From positions 186,001 through 250,000 of the forward strand of contig NZ_CP109009.1 in assembly GCF_036226685.1 (NCBI RefSeq): a stretch of DNA of 64,000 bases, in the 5' to 3' direction. The translations under genes were made by a program, and so were the position numbers. A model generated the notes under the pieces. It did not search any database. It had not been told where the DNA came from and saw nothing but the letters and a program-made list of their open reading frames with translations. The DNA is from Streptomyces sp. NBC_00690. Its GTDB lineage: Bacteria > Actinomycetota > Actinomycetes > Streptomycetales > Streptomycetaceae. Below are positions 34,246 to 43,780 of this stretch, one piece after another. The stretch's first letter is position 1; every line of letters starts with the position of its first letter.

Positions 34246-35148
34246 TCAGCTTGCGGCCCGATCTGCTGCTTCTCGGGTGATGTCGACGTAGAGGCGGAAG
34301 AGGGCCGGGCGGGCTTCGCCCTGATCGCGTTCGTACAGGGCCGCCCAGCACCGGGCGACCAGTTCGCGGGCCTCGGTGCCGGGCCAGGGCTGGGGCAGGA
34401 GCTGAGGCGGCAGCAGCGGGTCGGGCTCCATGGCTCGGGTGAGTTCGGCGGCCAATTCGACAGCAATGGTGAGCAGTGCGGACGGGGAGAGTTCGGCAGA
34501 GCTGGTGAGGCGGGCGAGGCGGGGCCGGGTGACGCGGCTGAGCAGGTGGTACCGGTCGGCGATCTCCTGGAGGGGCCACAGACCGCGGGCGAGTTCGGCA
34601 GGCCGTTGGACGTCGCCTCTGCGCAGGTCCGTCGTGGTGAGAAGAGTGAGTGCGCCGTGGGCGCCGAGACGATGGGCCGCTTCTTCGACGTACGATTCCC
34701 AGGCGTTGGCGCAGACATACAACCCGCCCTGGAGCGGGGCGCCGCCGAGATGGACGAGCGTCTCGCGCAGGGCGTCCCGGGCGGTGCGCGCCGATTCGGG
34801 CACGGCGAAGGCGGCCAGGTGCCAGACACCGTCCCAGGGGGCGAGCCCGGCGTCCTGTTGGAATGCGTGCCGCAGGAAGTCCGCGTTGGGGGCAAGGGCA
34901 TGCACGGTGTCCGGGGTCGCGTGCAGCTCCGCCTTGCGGCCTCGGCCTTCGTGGGTGAATCGCCCTTCGGACACGAGGCGTTTGACGCACAGCCTCACCT
35001 GCTGGTCGCTCATGCCCAGGGTGTTGGCGACGGTGTACAGCTCATCCGCGCCGACGGTCCCGTCCTCCCGGATCAGCGCGTGGACGAGCATGCGAGTGGG
35101 GACCTCGATGTGGTCGCTGTCGGTGTTCACAGTTCTCTCACTCCTCAT
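34246..35148 (-). CDS. PaaX-family transcriptional regulator
   Basis: This 300-residue protein has an N-terminal winged helix (about residues 15-75: SDQQVRLCVKRLVSEGRFTH) and the PaaX-type central and C-terminal domains (WDGVWHLAAFAVPESARTAR, LYVCANAWESYVEEAAHRLG). PaaX-like repressors respond to CoA esters in aromatic degradation, but no such pathway is near. Its ATG overlaps the stop of the GNAT gene (ATGA), so it is the second gene of a two-gene operon. Confidence 0.8.
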   Translation of the reverse strand: MRSERTVNTDSDHIEVPTRMLVHALIREDGTVGADELYTVANTLGMSDQQVRLCVKRLVSEGRFTHEGRGRKAELHATPDTVHALAPNADFLRHAFQQDAGLAPWDGVWHLAAFAVPESARTARDALRETLVHLGGAPLQGGLYVCANAWESYVEEAAHRLGAHGALTLLTTTDLRRGDVQRPAELARGLWPLQEIADRYHLLSRVTRPRLARLTSSAELSPSALLTIAVELAAELTRAMEPDPLLPPQLLPQPWPGTEARELVARCWAALYERDQGEARPALFRLYVDITREAADRAAS

Positions 35149-35759
35149 GTTCCGACCGGACGATGCATGGTGGTCACCGCGCCGAATCCGAGCAGCCCAC
35201 GCAGGTAAGGCGTGCGCTCGGTCCGTACGGCCGTGAAGCCGCGCCGCTCGTAAAGAGCCCGTGCGCGCGGGTTGACGTCGATCACGTCCAGTCTGATCTC
35301 CCGGCAGTCCTGCTCGGCCGCGATGGCGGCCACTTCTTCAATGAGCAGGCTCCCGATGCCGCGGCCTCGCATCTCCGGGTCCACGGCGATGCCGTCCATG
35401 ACGAGCTGTCCGGAAGCCGGGTGACGTTCGAACAGGGCGAGGAGCAGGAGTCGGTGCAGTCCTCGCAGGTGTCCGTACGCGCGCAGCACGGCGCGGGCCG
35501 ATCCTCCGGTGAGGGCCCGCCCGCCGAGTTGGTAGCCGGCGAGACCGACGAGCCGCCCGTCGAGGAGTGCGCAGACCGCTCGATCAGTGTTCAGGTGGGC
35601 GGCGATAAAGGGCACCGCCTTGCCCGCTGGGTTCAGGGCGGGACCGAGTTTGCGGCCGAATGCCTCCCAGTACAGCTCGGCCACCCGCCGCTCGGCTCCA
35701 GCCGGAACGCCCCGCCGCACTGTCACCGGTGTCCCCTGGCCTGTCACGTCCAGTCCCAT
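35145..35759 (-). CDS. GNAT-family N-acetyltransferase
   Basis: This 204-residue protein carries the acetyl-CoA-binding motif A (VDPEMRGRGIGSLLIEEV) and the C-terminal RRGF element (ALYERRGFTAV) of GNAT enzymes. ATG at 35759 is chosen because GAGAGAAGG lies seven bases upstream. It overlaps the PaaX gene by four bases. The acceptor substrate cannot be inferred. Confidence 0.85.
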   Translation of the reverse strand: MGLDVTGQGTPVTVRRGVPAGAERRVAELYWEAFGRKLGPALNPAGKAVPFIAAHLNTDRAVCALLDGRLVGLAGYQLGGRALTGGSARAVLRAYGHLRGLHRLLLLALFERHPASGQLVMDGIAVDPEMRGRGIGSLLIEEVAAIAAEQDCREIRLDVIDVNPRARALYERRGFTAVRTERTPYLRGLLGFGAVTTMHRPVGT

Positions 35760-35872
35760 GCCGTGCCTTCTCTCTCCTGAATCCGGGGACTCTAATCTAT
35801 CGAATTCTACACGACCGTTCTCACGGTGATAGTTTTGGTGTGTCCACTCGACCCCAACAGAGGCGGCGTCCC

Positions 35873-36934
35873 ATGTGTCCGAAGACCCAGCCCCGACGGC
35901 GCGGGCTCCGCATCGCCGTGTGGTCACTCGTCACGACCCTCGTCGTGGCCGCCGGCCTTGTCGGTGTGGTGCTGTGGCAGAACTCCTACGACATGGAGGA
36001 GCAGCGGGTCACGATCCGCCACGGCGGCCACACCCTCAACGGCGTACTGGCCATCCCCAAGGACGGCCGCAAGCACCACGGCCTGGTCGTGTACGTCCAC
36101 GGCGACGGTCCTACCGACGCCACTCACGGCGACGGCTACAAACCCATGTGGGAGGCGAACGCCAAGGCCGGGTACGCCTCCCTGTCCTGGCACAAGCCCG
36201 GCGTCGCGGGCGCACCCGGCAACTGGCTCGACCAGTCCATGGAGGATCGGGCCGACGAGGCAGCCGCCGCCATCGCCTGGGCCCGCGCCCGCCCGGACAT
36301 CGACGGCGATCGGATCGGACTCTGGGGCACCAGCCAGGCGGGCTGGGTGCTGCCGAAGATCGCCGCCAAGACACCCGTGGCCTTCGCCATCGCCGTCTCA
36401 CCCGCGATCAACTGGCTCCAGCAAGGTCGCTACAACCTCCTCGCCGAACTGCGCGCCGACGGCGCATCAGCGGCCCGCACCACGGCCGAGGTCGCCAAGA
36501 GCGACACGATCCGCCGGCTGCTGGGACGCCAGGCGACCTTCGAGGAGTACGTCAGGACGATGGGCGGCGACGCGGACGGCATGACCGCCGACCGCTGGGG
36601 CTTCATCTCCAAGAACTACACCGCGGACGTCACACGAGACCTTCGCGCCCTGCACGGCATACCGGTACTGCTGACCCTCGCAGGCCGTGACATCAATGTG
36701 GACATCGCCGACACGGAACGCACCTACCACAAAGTGCTGGACACAGGTGGTGCATTGACGGTCAGGCACCACCCGGACGCGGCCCACTCACTGCTCAAAC
36801 AGTCCATCGAGCAGTCGGACCTCAAGATCACGTTCACCGCACTCTTCTCCCCCCGCTCACTCTTCGCGGACGGATTCCTCGACAGCCAGCGACAGTTCCT
36901 CAAGGAACTCGACCAAAGCCGCGCCACTCCATGA
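35873..36934 (+). CDS. Membrane-anchored alpha/beta hydrolase
   Basis: This 353-residue protein has an N-terminal basic segment and one membrane helix (about residues 12-34: WSLVTTLVVAAGLVGVVLW), then an alpha/beta-hydrolase domain on the outer face. It has the oxyanion-region VVYVHGDGPTD, nucleophile Ser154 in LWGTSQAGWV, acid in LTLAGRDINVDI and histidine in HPDAAHSLLK. The pattern is that of the dienelactone hydrolase/acyl-CoA thioesterase-like group. Specificity is unknown. ATG at 35873 follows AGAGGCGG. Confidence 0.85.
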   Translation: MCPKTQPRRRGLRIAVWSLVTTLVVAAGLVGVVLWQNSYDMEEQRVTIRHGGHTLNGVLAIPKDGRKHHGLVVYVHGDGPTDATHGDGYKPMWEANAKAGYASLSWHKPGVAGAPGNWLDQSMEDRADEAAAAIAWARARPDIDGDRIGLWGTSQAGWVLPKIAAKTPVAFAIAVSPAINWLQQGRYNLLAELRADGASAARTTAEVAKSDTIRRLLGRQATFEEYVRTMGGDADGMTADRWGFISKNYTADVTRDLRALHGIPVLLTLAGRDINVDIADTERTYHKVLDTGGALTVRHHPDAAHSLLKQSIEQSDLKITFTALFSPRSLFADGFLDSQRQFLKELDQSRATP

Positions 36935-37121
36935 CGCTCGCACAAGCACAGGCGGCCCGGAGGGATCGAGGTGGAAGGACGGACACTCGGGCGGACGAAA
37001 TCCCGGCGTCCGCAGCTCGGAGGCGGCCGACCGGTGGACCTGGCTGGGGATCGCCGTCAGAAAGCGCACAAGCGGGGGCGATCGGCGTGCCACGCTGCAT
37101 GGCGTCTCAATCCCCACCATA

Positions 37122-38846
37122 GTGACCCCGGTGAGCACTGAACGGATCGAAGAGTCAGGGCGGCCCGAGGGGCCGGAGGAACCTCACAACCCCACCGGCC
37201 AGGACACTTCCCCCGACGTCGTGGTCGTGGGAGTCGGCATCGCGGTCCTCCTTGCCGTCGTCGCCTGGGCTGCCATCGGCAAGGAGTCCTTCGACAGCGT
37301 GTCCGGCTCCGCCTTGGACTGGGTGCTGAACAACTTCGCCTGGCTGTTCGTGATCGCGGCGGATGCCTTCCTCGTCCTGTGCGTCCTGCTCGCCTTCTCC
37401 CGCTACGGCCGGATCAGGCTCGGAGCCGACGACAGCGAACCGGAGTTCACCAACCTCGCATGGATCGCCATGATGTTCAGCGCGGGCATGGGCATCGGAC
37501 TGATGTTCTACGGTGTCGGTGAACCCCTCACGCACTATCTGGCACCGCCCCCGGGCAGCGGGGTGGCGCCCCGCACCGGCGCAGCGGCGGGAACAGCGCT
37601 GGAGTACTCGTTCTTCCACTGGACCCTCACCCCGTGGGCGATCTACGGGATCGCCGGCCTCGCGCTCGCCTACGCAGGCTTCCGCAAAGGCCGCAGCAAC
37701 CGACTCAGTGCGGTGTTCGTGCCACTGATCGGGGAACGCAAGGCGAATGGCTGGCCCGGCCGGCTGATCGACCTGCTGGCGGTGTTCGCCACCGTGTTCG
37801 GGACCGCCACAAGCCTCGGAGTGGGGACCCTCCAGGTCGCGAAGGGCCTCAACCTCACCGTCGGTGTGGAGGGCTCGACGACGGCACAACTGCTCATCGT
37901 GGTCTTCCTGTCCGCGGCCTTCGTGATCTCCGCGTTCACCGGATTGCACAGGGGTGTGAAATGGCTGAGCACCATGAACATCGTCCTGGCGGCATGCCTG
38001 ATGCTCTTCGTGTTCGTGCTGGGGCCAACCGTTTACATCTTGGACGCGATCCCGGCGAGCGTCGGCGGCTACTTCAGCAATCTGGTCACGATGGCGACCA
38101 GGACCGGCGCCTTCACGGACAGCGCGTGGCTGGGCTCCTGGACGATCTTCTACTGGGCTTGGTGGCTGTCCTGGGCGCCCTTCGTGGGAACGTTCATCGC
38201 GCGGATCTCCCGAGGCCGGAGCATCCGGGAGTTCCTGATCGGAGTGCTGCTCGTCCCGAGCGGGGCCACCGTCGTCTGGTTCTGTGTGTTGGGTGGCACC
38301 GGCATTCGGCTGGACTCGACCGGCAAGGTCGACATGGCGGCGAAGCTCAAAGAGGGCGAGGAGGCATCGCTGTTCGCGATGCTGGACGCGCTGCCGCTGG
38401 GATCGGTCACCTCCTGGTTGGCGATGCTGATGGTGATGACGTACTTCGTCACCAGCGCGGACTCCGCGTCGCTGGTGATGGGGTCACTCACCAGTAGGGG
38501 CGCCCTGAACCCGCAGACATGGCTGGTGGTCGTCTGGGGCGTGCTGATGGCAGCAGTGGCCGCGGTGCTGCTGGTGGCCGGCGGGCTGAGCTCGCTCCAG
38601 ACGGCGACGATCCTGGTGGCGCTGCCATTCGTGGTGGTCATGCTGCTGCTGTGCTGGGCACTGCTGCGGGAGTTGCGAGCGGACCCCGGCGCCGGCCCCG
38701 CACGCGGTCAGGCACTGCACGGCGTACGCGACGCCGTGCGGGCGATGGTCGGCGAGGCGATCTCCGAGGCGGGCCCGGATCGGCACCATCGACTACGCAG
38801 GATCGCCCGGTCCCGCAGCCAGGAGAATCCCGAGAACGACGAGTGA
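37122..38846 (+). CDS. BCCT-family transporter for betaine, choline or carnitine
   Basis: This 574-residue inner-membrane protein has twelve helices and the BCCT signatures: the glycine-rich stretch MMFSAGMGIGLMFYGVGEP in TM3 and the aromatic box WTIFYWAWWLSWAPFVGTFI, followed by ISRGRSIREF. Members import quaternary ammonium compounds with Na+ or H+. The acidic N-terminus and basic C-terminus (RLRRIARSRSQ) are cytoplasmic. A GTG at 37131 is an alternative start. No choline-oxidation genes are in the window, so use as an osmoprotectant importer is an inference. Confidence 0.92.
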   Translation: MTPVSTERIEESGRPEGPEEPHNPTGQDTSPDVVVVGVGIAVLLAVVAWAAIGKESFDSVSGSALDWVLNNFAWLFVIAADAFLVLCVLLAFSRYGRIRLGADDSEPEFTNLAWIAMMFSAGMGIGLMFYGVGEPLTHYLAPPPGSGVAPRTGAAAGTALEYSFFHWTLTPWAIYGIAGLALAYAGFRKGRSNRLSAVFVPLIGERKANGWPGRLIDLLAVFATVFGTATSLGVGTLQVAKGLNLTVGVEGSTTAQLLIVVFLSAAFVISAFTGLHRGVKWLSTMNIVLAACLMLFVFVLGPTVYILDAIPASVGGYFSNLVTMATRTGAFTDSAWLGSWTIFYWAWWLSWAPFVGTFIARISRGRSIREFLIGVLLVPSGATVVWFCVLGGTGIRLDSTGKVDMAAKLKEGEEASLFAMLDALPLGSVTSWLAMLMVMTYFVTSADSASLVMGSLTSRGALNPQTWLVVVWGVLMAAVAAVLLVAGGLSSLQTATILVALPFVVVMLLLCWALLRELRADPGAGPARGQALHGVRDAVRAMVGEAISEAGPDRHHRLRRIARSRSQENPENDE

Positions 38847-38951
38847 CTCACCCGCAGACAGTGCGCAGACCGAATGTCGATGCCCACCTATCCCGCCACC
38901 CCCGTACCACCACAACAACCGGGAGAGGCACACTACGCAACGACTTGGCGA

Positions 38952-40424
38952 CTAGAGTCCCGCCCGGGTCAGCAGCCAATCCATGCGCTCGACGGGAAGG
39001 AACGGGGAGGCACCGGCGGCCTCCGCGACATGCTCCGAGGAGTCGGCGAGAAGGCGGAGCAGCGATGGGAGCGAGAGGTTGGGGTGGGCTGCGACCGCGC
39101 GGCGGACGCGGAAATCAGGGTCGGATGCCAGCTTCTCGGCGAGTTCCGACGGCAGATCCGGATCGCGAGGTGCGAAGGAGCGGAGGCGAGGCTCAGGGTC
39201 GGTGGCGAAGCGACGTAGAGATGCCGGCGGGAACGTCAACACCTGCGCCTTGTCCCACCAGAACGTGAACTTGTCCCGACGGCGGTAGCGGCGCTCGATG
39301 CTCTCGGCGGTCGCGGGATCGACTAGGTGCGGGGCGGTGTGTGCCATGGTGAGGCGGACCATCTCCTCCTCATCGTCGAGCAGTCGGGCCACCGCGTGGG
39401 CGGGAAGGGCCTTGCTGGCAGCCGCTGAGACTCGGAAGCTGACGTAGGGCGAGTCGATGTGCCGCAACGGATCGGCCGCGACCCATGGCAGGCGCAGGGT
39501 CCGTAGTTCCATGGTTGCGAAGGAATTCTCATACCACTGCAGGACTGCCTCGTCGTCGGCGTCAAGGCTCGGATCCTCCATCGACCTCGAAAGCTCGTGA
39601 ACCGAGGCGTGGATCTGTGCGCGTGCGTGCTCCGGGGTGTCCTGCCGAGCGAAGATCTTTACCCGGACGCCCAAGGACGGATCGACGGCGAGGACCTCGC
39701 GAACCGACGGCGGCAAGTCGGGATGCCGGGCGAGCTCAGCGCGCACGTCACTGTCCGGATCCTCGACAAGCCGCTGGAGAGTGTCCGCGTCGAGAACGGT
39801 GTGCATCACCGCGCCCGCCCGGGTCACAGGATCCGCCAACAGCGCCGGCAGCAGGTCCGGGGGCGGTATCGGATGCGGCCGACGCGCGAAGTAGGTCGAA
39901 CAGGCCGCGGCGCGGACCTCGTCCTCCGGGTCGGTCAGCAGAATGCGGCGGACCGCTTCCGGTGCTTGCGGCCAGTACTTCGCCAGCGCGGCGCGGATCC
40001 CTGGGTCGGAGTCGGCAGCAAGGCGGGCCCGAAGGTCGGACGGTGTGTGATCGCCCCGGGCCAGGTACTCGCGGACCCGTAGATCGGGATCGTCGATGAG
40101 CTGCTCCAGCATCTCCCTCGGTGCACTCGCGGCGCAGACAACGAGCGCGGAGCGCACCGCACTGTCCCGATGGGCGGCCAAGCGGATGCGGAACCGGTCC
40201 GGTAGTCGGTCGTTGAGCGCCAGACTGTGTAGGAGCCAGTGGTCGTCGATCGCGATGATCTCCGTGACCATGGCATCGGTAAGATCCGGACGCCTCGCCG
40301 CCTTCCCCTGACCTCGTCGCCATGCGAACAGTCGCCGGATCATGGGCGCCGGCAAGGCAGAGTTGATCGCCAACCCGTCCATCACCTTGTCGAGGTGGAT
40401 CGGCGTCAGGGCTTCGGTGTCCAT
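38952..40424 (-). CDS. HEAT/leucine-rich-variant repeat protein
   Basis: This 490-residue protein is built of about twelve helical repeats of the LRV/HEAT type, for example LIDDPDLRVREYLARGDHTP, then ARLAADSDPGIRAALAKYWP, and RLVEDPDSDVRAELARHPDL. The superhelix has no catalytic domain or membrane segment and should be a protein-binding scaffold. Length is typical of uncharacterised Streptomyces members. ATG at 40424 (MDTEALTPIHLDK) is used. It is divergent from the methyltransferase gene. Confidence 0.8.
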   Translation of the reverse strand: MDTEALTPIHLDKVMDGLAINSALPAPMIRRLFAWRRGQGKAARRPDLTDAMVTEIIAIDDHWLLHSLALNDRLPDRFRIRLAAHRDSAVRSALVVCAASAPREMLEQLIDDPDLRVREYLARGDHTPSDLRARLAADSDPGIRAALAKYWPQAPEAVRRILLTDPEDEVRAAACSTYFARRPHPIPPPDLLPALLADPVTRAGAVMHTVLDADTLQRLVEDPDSDVRAELARHPDLPPSVREVLAVDPSLGVRVKIFARQDTPEHARAQIHASVHELSRSMEDPSLDADDEAVLQWYENSFATMELRTLRLPWVAADPLRHIDSPYVSFRVSAAASKALPAHAVARLLDDEEEMVRLTMAHTAPHLVDPATAESIERRYRRRDKFTFWWDKAQVLTFPPASLRRFATDPEPRLRSFAPRDPDLPSELAEKLASDPDFRVRRAVAAHPNLSLPSLLRLLADSSEHVAEAAGASPFLPVERMDWLLTRAGL

Positions 40425-40662
40425 GCGGCCAGAATGCCAGGCGGTCGCCCTGCGGGTCGGGGAAGCCGCAGAGTTCGCGGCGGTGGCGTCGTTGTGCCGA
40501 GCCCACGGGCACATCGGACCGGCCCTCGCAGCCTCCCCCTGAGCCAGCCGCCAGGGTGCCCGTCGTCCAGTAGCCAGTGGTCCGGCGCGTATCCCGTGGC
40601 CGCGTTGTTGCTTCAGAGGAAATCGCATTGCAGACTGCTGTCCCTCCGCCCATCGTAGGGAC

Positions 40663-41511
40663 ATGGCGCACAACAAGCAGAGCGCGGCTGCCCGAGTACC
40701 CACGCTCGCCAAGGAGATCACCGCGTACTACGAGAGGGGCGAGGAGGACGGCCGTCTGCGGTCAGGTGCCGGTCGTCTGGAGTTCTGGCGCACACAGGAT
40801 GTCCTCCGCAGGCTCTTGCCGCCCCCTGCGGCACAACTCCTGGACGTGGGAGGCGGCAGCGGAATTCACGCCCAATGGCTCGCGGCAGACGGCTACCTCG
40901 TGGAGCTGATTGATCCGATGCCGTTGCATGTCGAGCAGGCGGCACAACTGCGGGGTGTCACAGCACGCATCGGCGATGCCCGAGCCCTGGATGTGTCCGG
41001 TGAGTCCGTGGACGTCGTTCTGCTCCTCGGTCCTCTCTACCACCTGACACAACACGAAGACAGGGTCCGAGCACTTACCGAGGCACACCGCGTACTCCGT
41101 CCCGGTGGGGTGGTCTTCGCCACGACGATCAATCGATTCGCTGCTCTCCACGGCACCCTTCACGAGGGCCTCTACTTCGCTCCCGACCGGCGACCGCATA
41201 TCGAAGCCTCGACTCAAAGGGGACTGCTGAATCCTCCGGAAGGAGATACGTCCATGTTCACCACGGCCTACCTCCACGAACCCTCACAGGTCCTCACCGA
41301 GTTCACGGCGGCCGGACTCATCCCAAGGGGCCAGTACGGCCTGGAAGGTGCCGCGTGGCTCATGGGAGACATCTCCTCACGGCTGGATGATCCTGAGCAA
41401 CGCGAACTGGTCTTGCGGGCCATGCGTCTCACCGAATCCGTGCCGTCGCTGCTCGGTGTCAGTGGCCATCTCCTCACGGCCGGCAGCAAGCCCATGGACC
41501 CGCGGCACTGA
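40663..41511 (+). CDS. Class I SAM-dependent methyltransferase
   Basis: This 282-residue protein has the S-adenosylmethionine-binding motif I in LLDVGGGSGIHAQWLA (about residue 63), the acidic motif in LVELIDPMPLH, and the post-motif segments VDVVLLLGPLYHLTQHEDR and HRVLRPGGVVFATTINR. The Met-11 fold is complete. The acceptor (lipid, small molecule or RNA) cannot be inferred. A terminal segment (LEGAAWLMGDISSRLDDPEQ) is shared with UbiE-like enzymes. Confidence 0.88.
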   Translation: MAHNKQSAAARVPTLAKEITAYYERGEEDGRLRSGAGRLEFWRTQDVLRRLLPPPAAQLLDVGGGSGIHAQWLAADGYLVELIDPMPLHVEQAAQLRGVTARIGDARALDVSGESVDVVLLLGPLYHLTQHEDRVRALTEAHRVLRPGGVVFATTINRFAALHGTLHEGLYFAPDRRPHIEASTQRGLLNPPEGDTSMFTTAYLHEPSQVLTEFTAAGLIPRGQYGLEGAAWLMGDISSRLDDPEQRELVLRAMRLTESVPSLLGVSGHLLTAGSKPMDPRH

Positions 41512-41708
41512 TCGATCCCGATTCCACGAGAACGAAGCCCTGCTGTCGACACGCCACCGCTGGGCGCAAGGGGCACGTTGCGAGCGTCCCGCGGCACGGT
41601 TCCATCGGCGCTCCTCCATCCCTGAAGGCAGACCCGGTTAGCGCACCGGCTTTCTGACACCTTCCCTTGGGCTTGATCCGGCTGCGCGCCGCCGCCCCCG
41701 GGTCTTGC

Positions 41709-43001
41709 TCATCCGTCGGTCGATGTACCGACAGCTAGGGAATGGCCTCCGTCGGTGGCCTGCGTGGTGGGGTCCGGGATGCTGTGTCGTGTGAGCGCCC
41801 AGAGCGCAAACGCGACACAGCTGATTGCGGCACCCAGTGCGCAAACAGCGCCCCAGCCGGCCGCGGTGTAGAGGGAGGTCGCGGCGATGGCGCCGGTGGC
41901 ACTGCCGATCGAGTAGAAGACCATGTATCCCCCGATCAGCCGACTCCCCGCGTCCGGGTGCAGCGCATAGATCAGGGTCTGGTTGGTGACATGGACAGCC
42001 TGCACCGCGAGATCGAGGAGGATCACGCCGACGATGAGGGCACAGAGCGAGCTGCGGGTGAAGGCCAACGGCAGCCACGAGACGGCGAGCAGGGCCAGGG
42101 CGACGCCGGTGGTCCGCTGGGAGAGTCCGCGGTCGTTCAGACGGCCCGCCATGATGGCGGCCAGGGCACCTACGGCTCCGACCAGCCCCAATGCCCCGAT
42201 CGCGGTGTGGGAAAAGGTGTATGGGGGCTCGCTGAGCGGCAGCGTGATGCTGCTCCACAGCGTGCTGAAGGCTGCGAAGATCAGCAGGCCGAGCAGGGCC
42301 CGGATTCGCAGGAGTCGTTCCCGGGCGAAGAGCGTGATCGTCGAGCGCAGGAGCTGTCCGTAGCGCAGGGTTGCCAGCGGGACACTGTTGTGACGCGGCA
42401 GCACTCGGTGCAGGACCAGGGCGAGCAGAGCCGTGAGCCCCGCTGAGGCGAGGTAGACGGAGCGCCAGCCCGCGAGGTCGGCCAGAAAGCCGGATGCGGT
42501 GCGGGCGAGCAGGATCCCCATGACCACGCCGCTGGTCACCAGGCCGACGACACGTCCGCGTCGGGCGGGAGCAGCCAGTGAGGCCGCAAAGGCCACCAGG
42601 GTCTGCGTGACCACCGCGAGAAGCCCCATCGTGGCCATGCCCGCGAGCAGGATCGTCGCGGTGTGGGCGGTGGCAACCGCTGCGAGCGCCAGCACCAGAA
42701 GGAGCAGTTGGGCCAGGATGAGCCGTCTGCGGTTCACCACATCGCCCAGCGGTACGAGGAAGAAGAGTCCCAGTCCGTATCCGACGTGCGTAAGGGTAAC
42801 GACGCTGCCGACAAGTGCAGGGCTCATGGCGAGGTCGTGGCCCACGGTCACCAGGAGCGGCTGGGAGAAGTAGACGTTGGCCACCGCGGCTCCGCAGGCG
42901 ACGGCGAATAGGACGACGACGCCGCGTGACAGGACGAACGCAGGGCCTCCGCCGCTCCGGGCCGCGGCCCGTGGTGTCACCACCTCAGCGTTGCTGAGCA
43001 T
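41709..43001 (-). CDS. MFS transporter, probable exporter
   Basis: This 430-residue protein has twelve hydrophobic segments and the MFS loop-2 signature (LVPLGDVVNRRRLILAQ). The first helix, NVYFSQPLLVTVGHDLAMSP, is typical of the YnfM/YgaY-like group of exporters. It is divergent from an HxlR regulator with a perfect inverted repeat in the shared promoter region, so it is probably induced by the compound it exports. The substrate is unknown. Confidence 0.88.
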   Translation of the reverse strand: MLSNAEVVTPRAAARSGGGPAFVLSRGVVVLFAVACGAAVANVYFSQPLLVTVGHDLAMSPALVGSVVTLTHVGYGLGLFFLVPLGDVVNRRRLILAQLLLLVLALAAVATAHTATILLAGMATMGLLAVVTQTLVAFAASLAAPARRGRVVGLVTSGVVMGILLARTASGFLADLAGWRSVYLASAGLTALLALVLHRVLPRHNSVPLATLRYGQLLRSTITLFARERLLRIRALLGLLIFAAFSTLWSSITLPLSEPPYTFSHTAIGALGLVGAVGALAAIMAGRLNDRGLSQRTTGVALALLAVSWLPLAFTRSSLCALIVGVILLDLAVQAVHVTNQTLIYALHPDAGSRLIGGYMVFYSIGSATGAIAATSLYTAAGWGAVCALGAAISCVAFALWALTRHSIPDPTTQATDGGHSLAVGTSTDG

Positions 43002-43029
43002 GCAGCACTCTCCCCACTTGGTTTCATCT

Positions 43030-43064
43030 TGCTACCAATAGTGACCGTAGCTTTCTTGGTAGCA
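43030..43064. promoter_or_regulatory. Candidate HxlR operator
   Basis: A perfect inverted repeat, TGCTACCAA (43030-43038) and TTGGTAGCA (43056-43064), lies in the 94-base gap between the divergent MFS and HxlR genes, where a regulator would block both promoters. Confidence 0.6.
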
Positions 43065-43095
43065 TGTTGCAACTAGTGTGAAAGTGGAGGACGAC

Positions 43096-43584
43096 ATGGT
43101 GGCAAGGACGCGCTTCGACGACAGCGACTGTCCCGTCGCGCGGTCAGTGGACGCGATCGGTGACTGGTGGTCCCTCTTGATCGTGCGAGACGCCTTCGAC
43201 GGGAGCCGCCGCTTCGGGGAGTTCCAGCGCAGCCTCGGCGTGGCGAAGAACATCCTCACCGCGCGCCTGCGCGCCCTGGTCGCCGGCGGTGTCCTCGAAT
43301 CCGTCCCCGCCTCGGACGGCAGCGCCTACCGCGAGTACGTACTGACCCCGAAGGGTGAAGCCCTCTTCCCTGTCATCGTGGCACTGCGACAGTGGGGCGA
43401 ACAGAACTTCTTCGCACCCGGCGAACAGCACTCACACCTGGTCGACCGTCGGCAGGGGCGTCGTCTTCGCACACTGGAGGTCCGCTCGGCGGACGGGCGA
43501 CGACTCGCCCCCGACGACACCATCGTCCACAAGGTCTCCCCCACTGATCCGAGCCGGATCGCCAGTGCGGACTCGCCGCTCTGA
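43096..43584 (+). CDS. HxlR-family transcriptional regulator
   Basis: This 162-residue winged-helix protein has the conserved HxlR start CPVARSVDAIGDWWSLLIVR, recognition region RRFGEFQRSLGVAKNILTAR and wing ESVPASDGSAYREYVLTPKG. HxlR proteins sense aldehydes, oxidants or redox state and often have one cysteine near the N-terminus, here in DSDCPVAR. ATG at 43096 is preceded by GGAGGAC. A GTG at 43078 is possible. It is divergent from the MFS exporter. Confidence 0.9.
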   Translation: MVARTRFDDSDCPVARSVDAIGDWWSLLIVRDAFDGSRRFGEFQRSLGVAKNILTARLRALVAGGVLESVPASDGSAYREYVLTPKGEALFPVIVALRQWGEQNFFAPGEQHSHLVDRRQGRRLRTLEVRSADGRRLAPDDTIVHKVSPTDPSRIASADSPL

Positions 43585-43735
43585 CGATCATTCCCAGACC
43601 GGGTAGCCATGTGCCATCAGCCAACAGCGCGCACGGAAGGCTCGTTCTCCTGCGAACCGGGCTGGGGGTCGAGGTGGTCAACGCGACCGCGAGTTGTTCG
43701 GAAGGTCCGTCGTGTTGACCCGAACCGCGCGCCTG

Positions 43736-43773
43736 GGGCCGAGGGCTGGAAAGCGCGTTCCAGCCCCCGGCCC
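43736..43773 (-). terminator. metE terminator
   Basis: A 16-base stem with one mismatch (arms beginning GGGCCGAGGGCTGG) and a six-base loop, immediately beyond the metE stop. It may also end the convergent HxlR transcript. Confidence 0.7.
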
Positions 43774-43780
43774 TGTGAGG

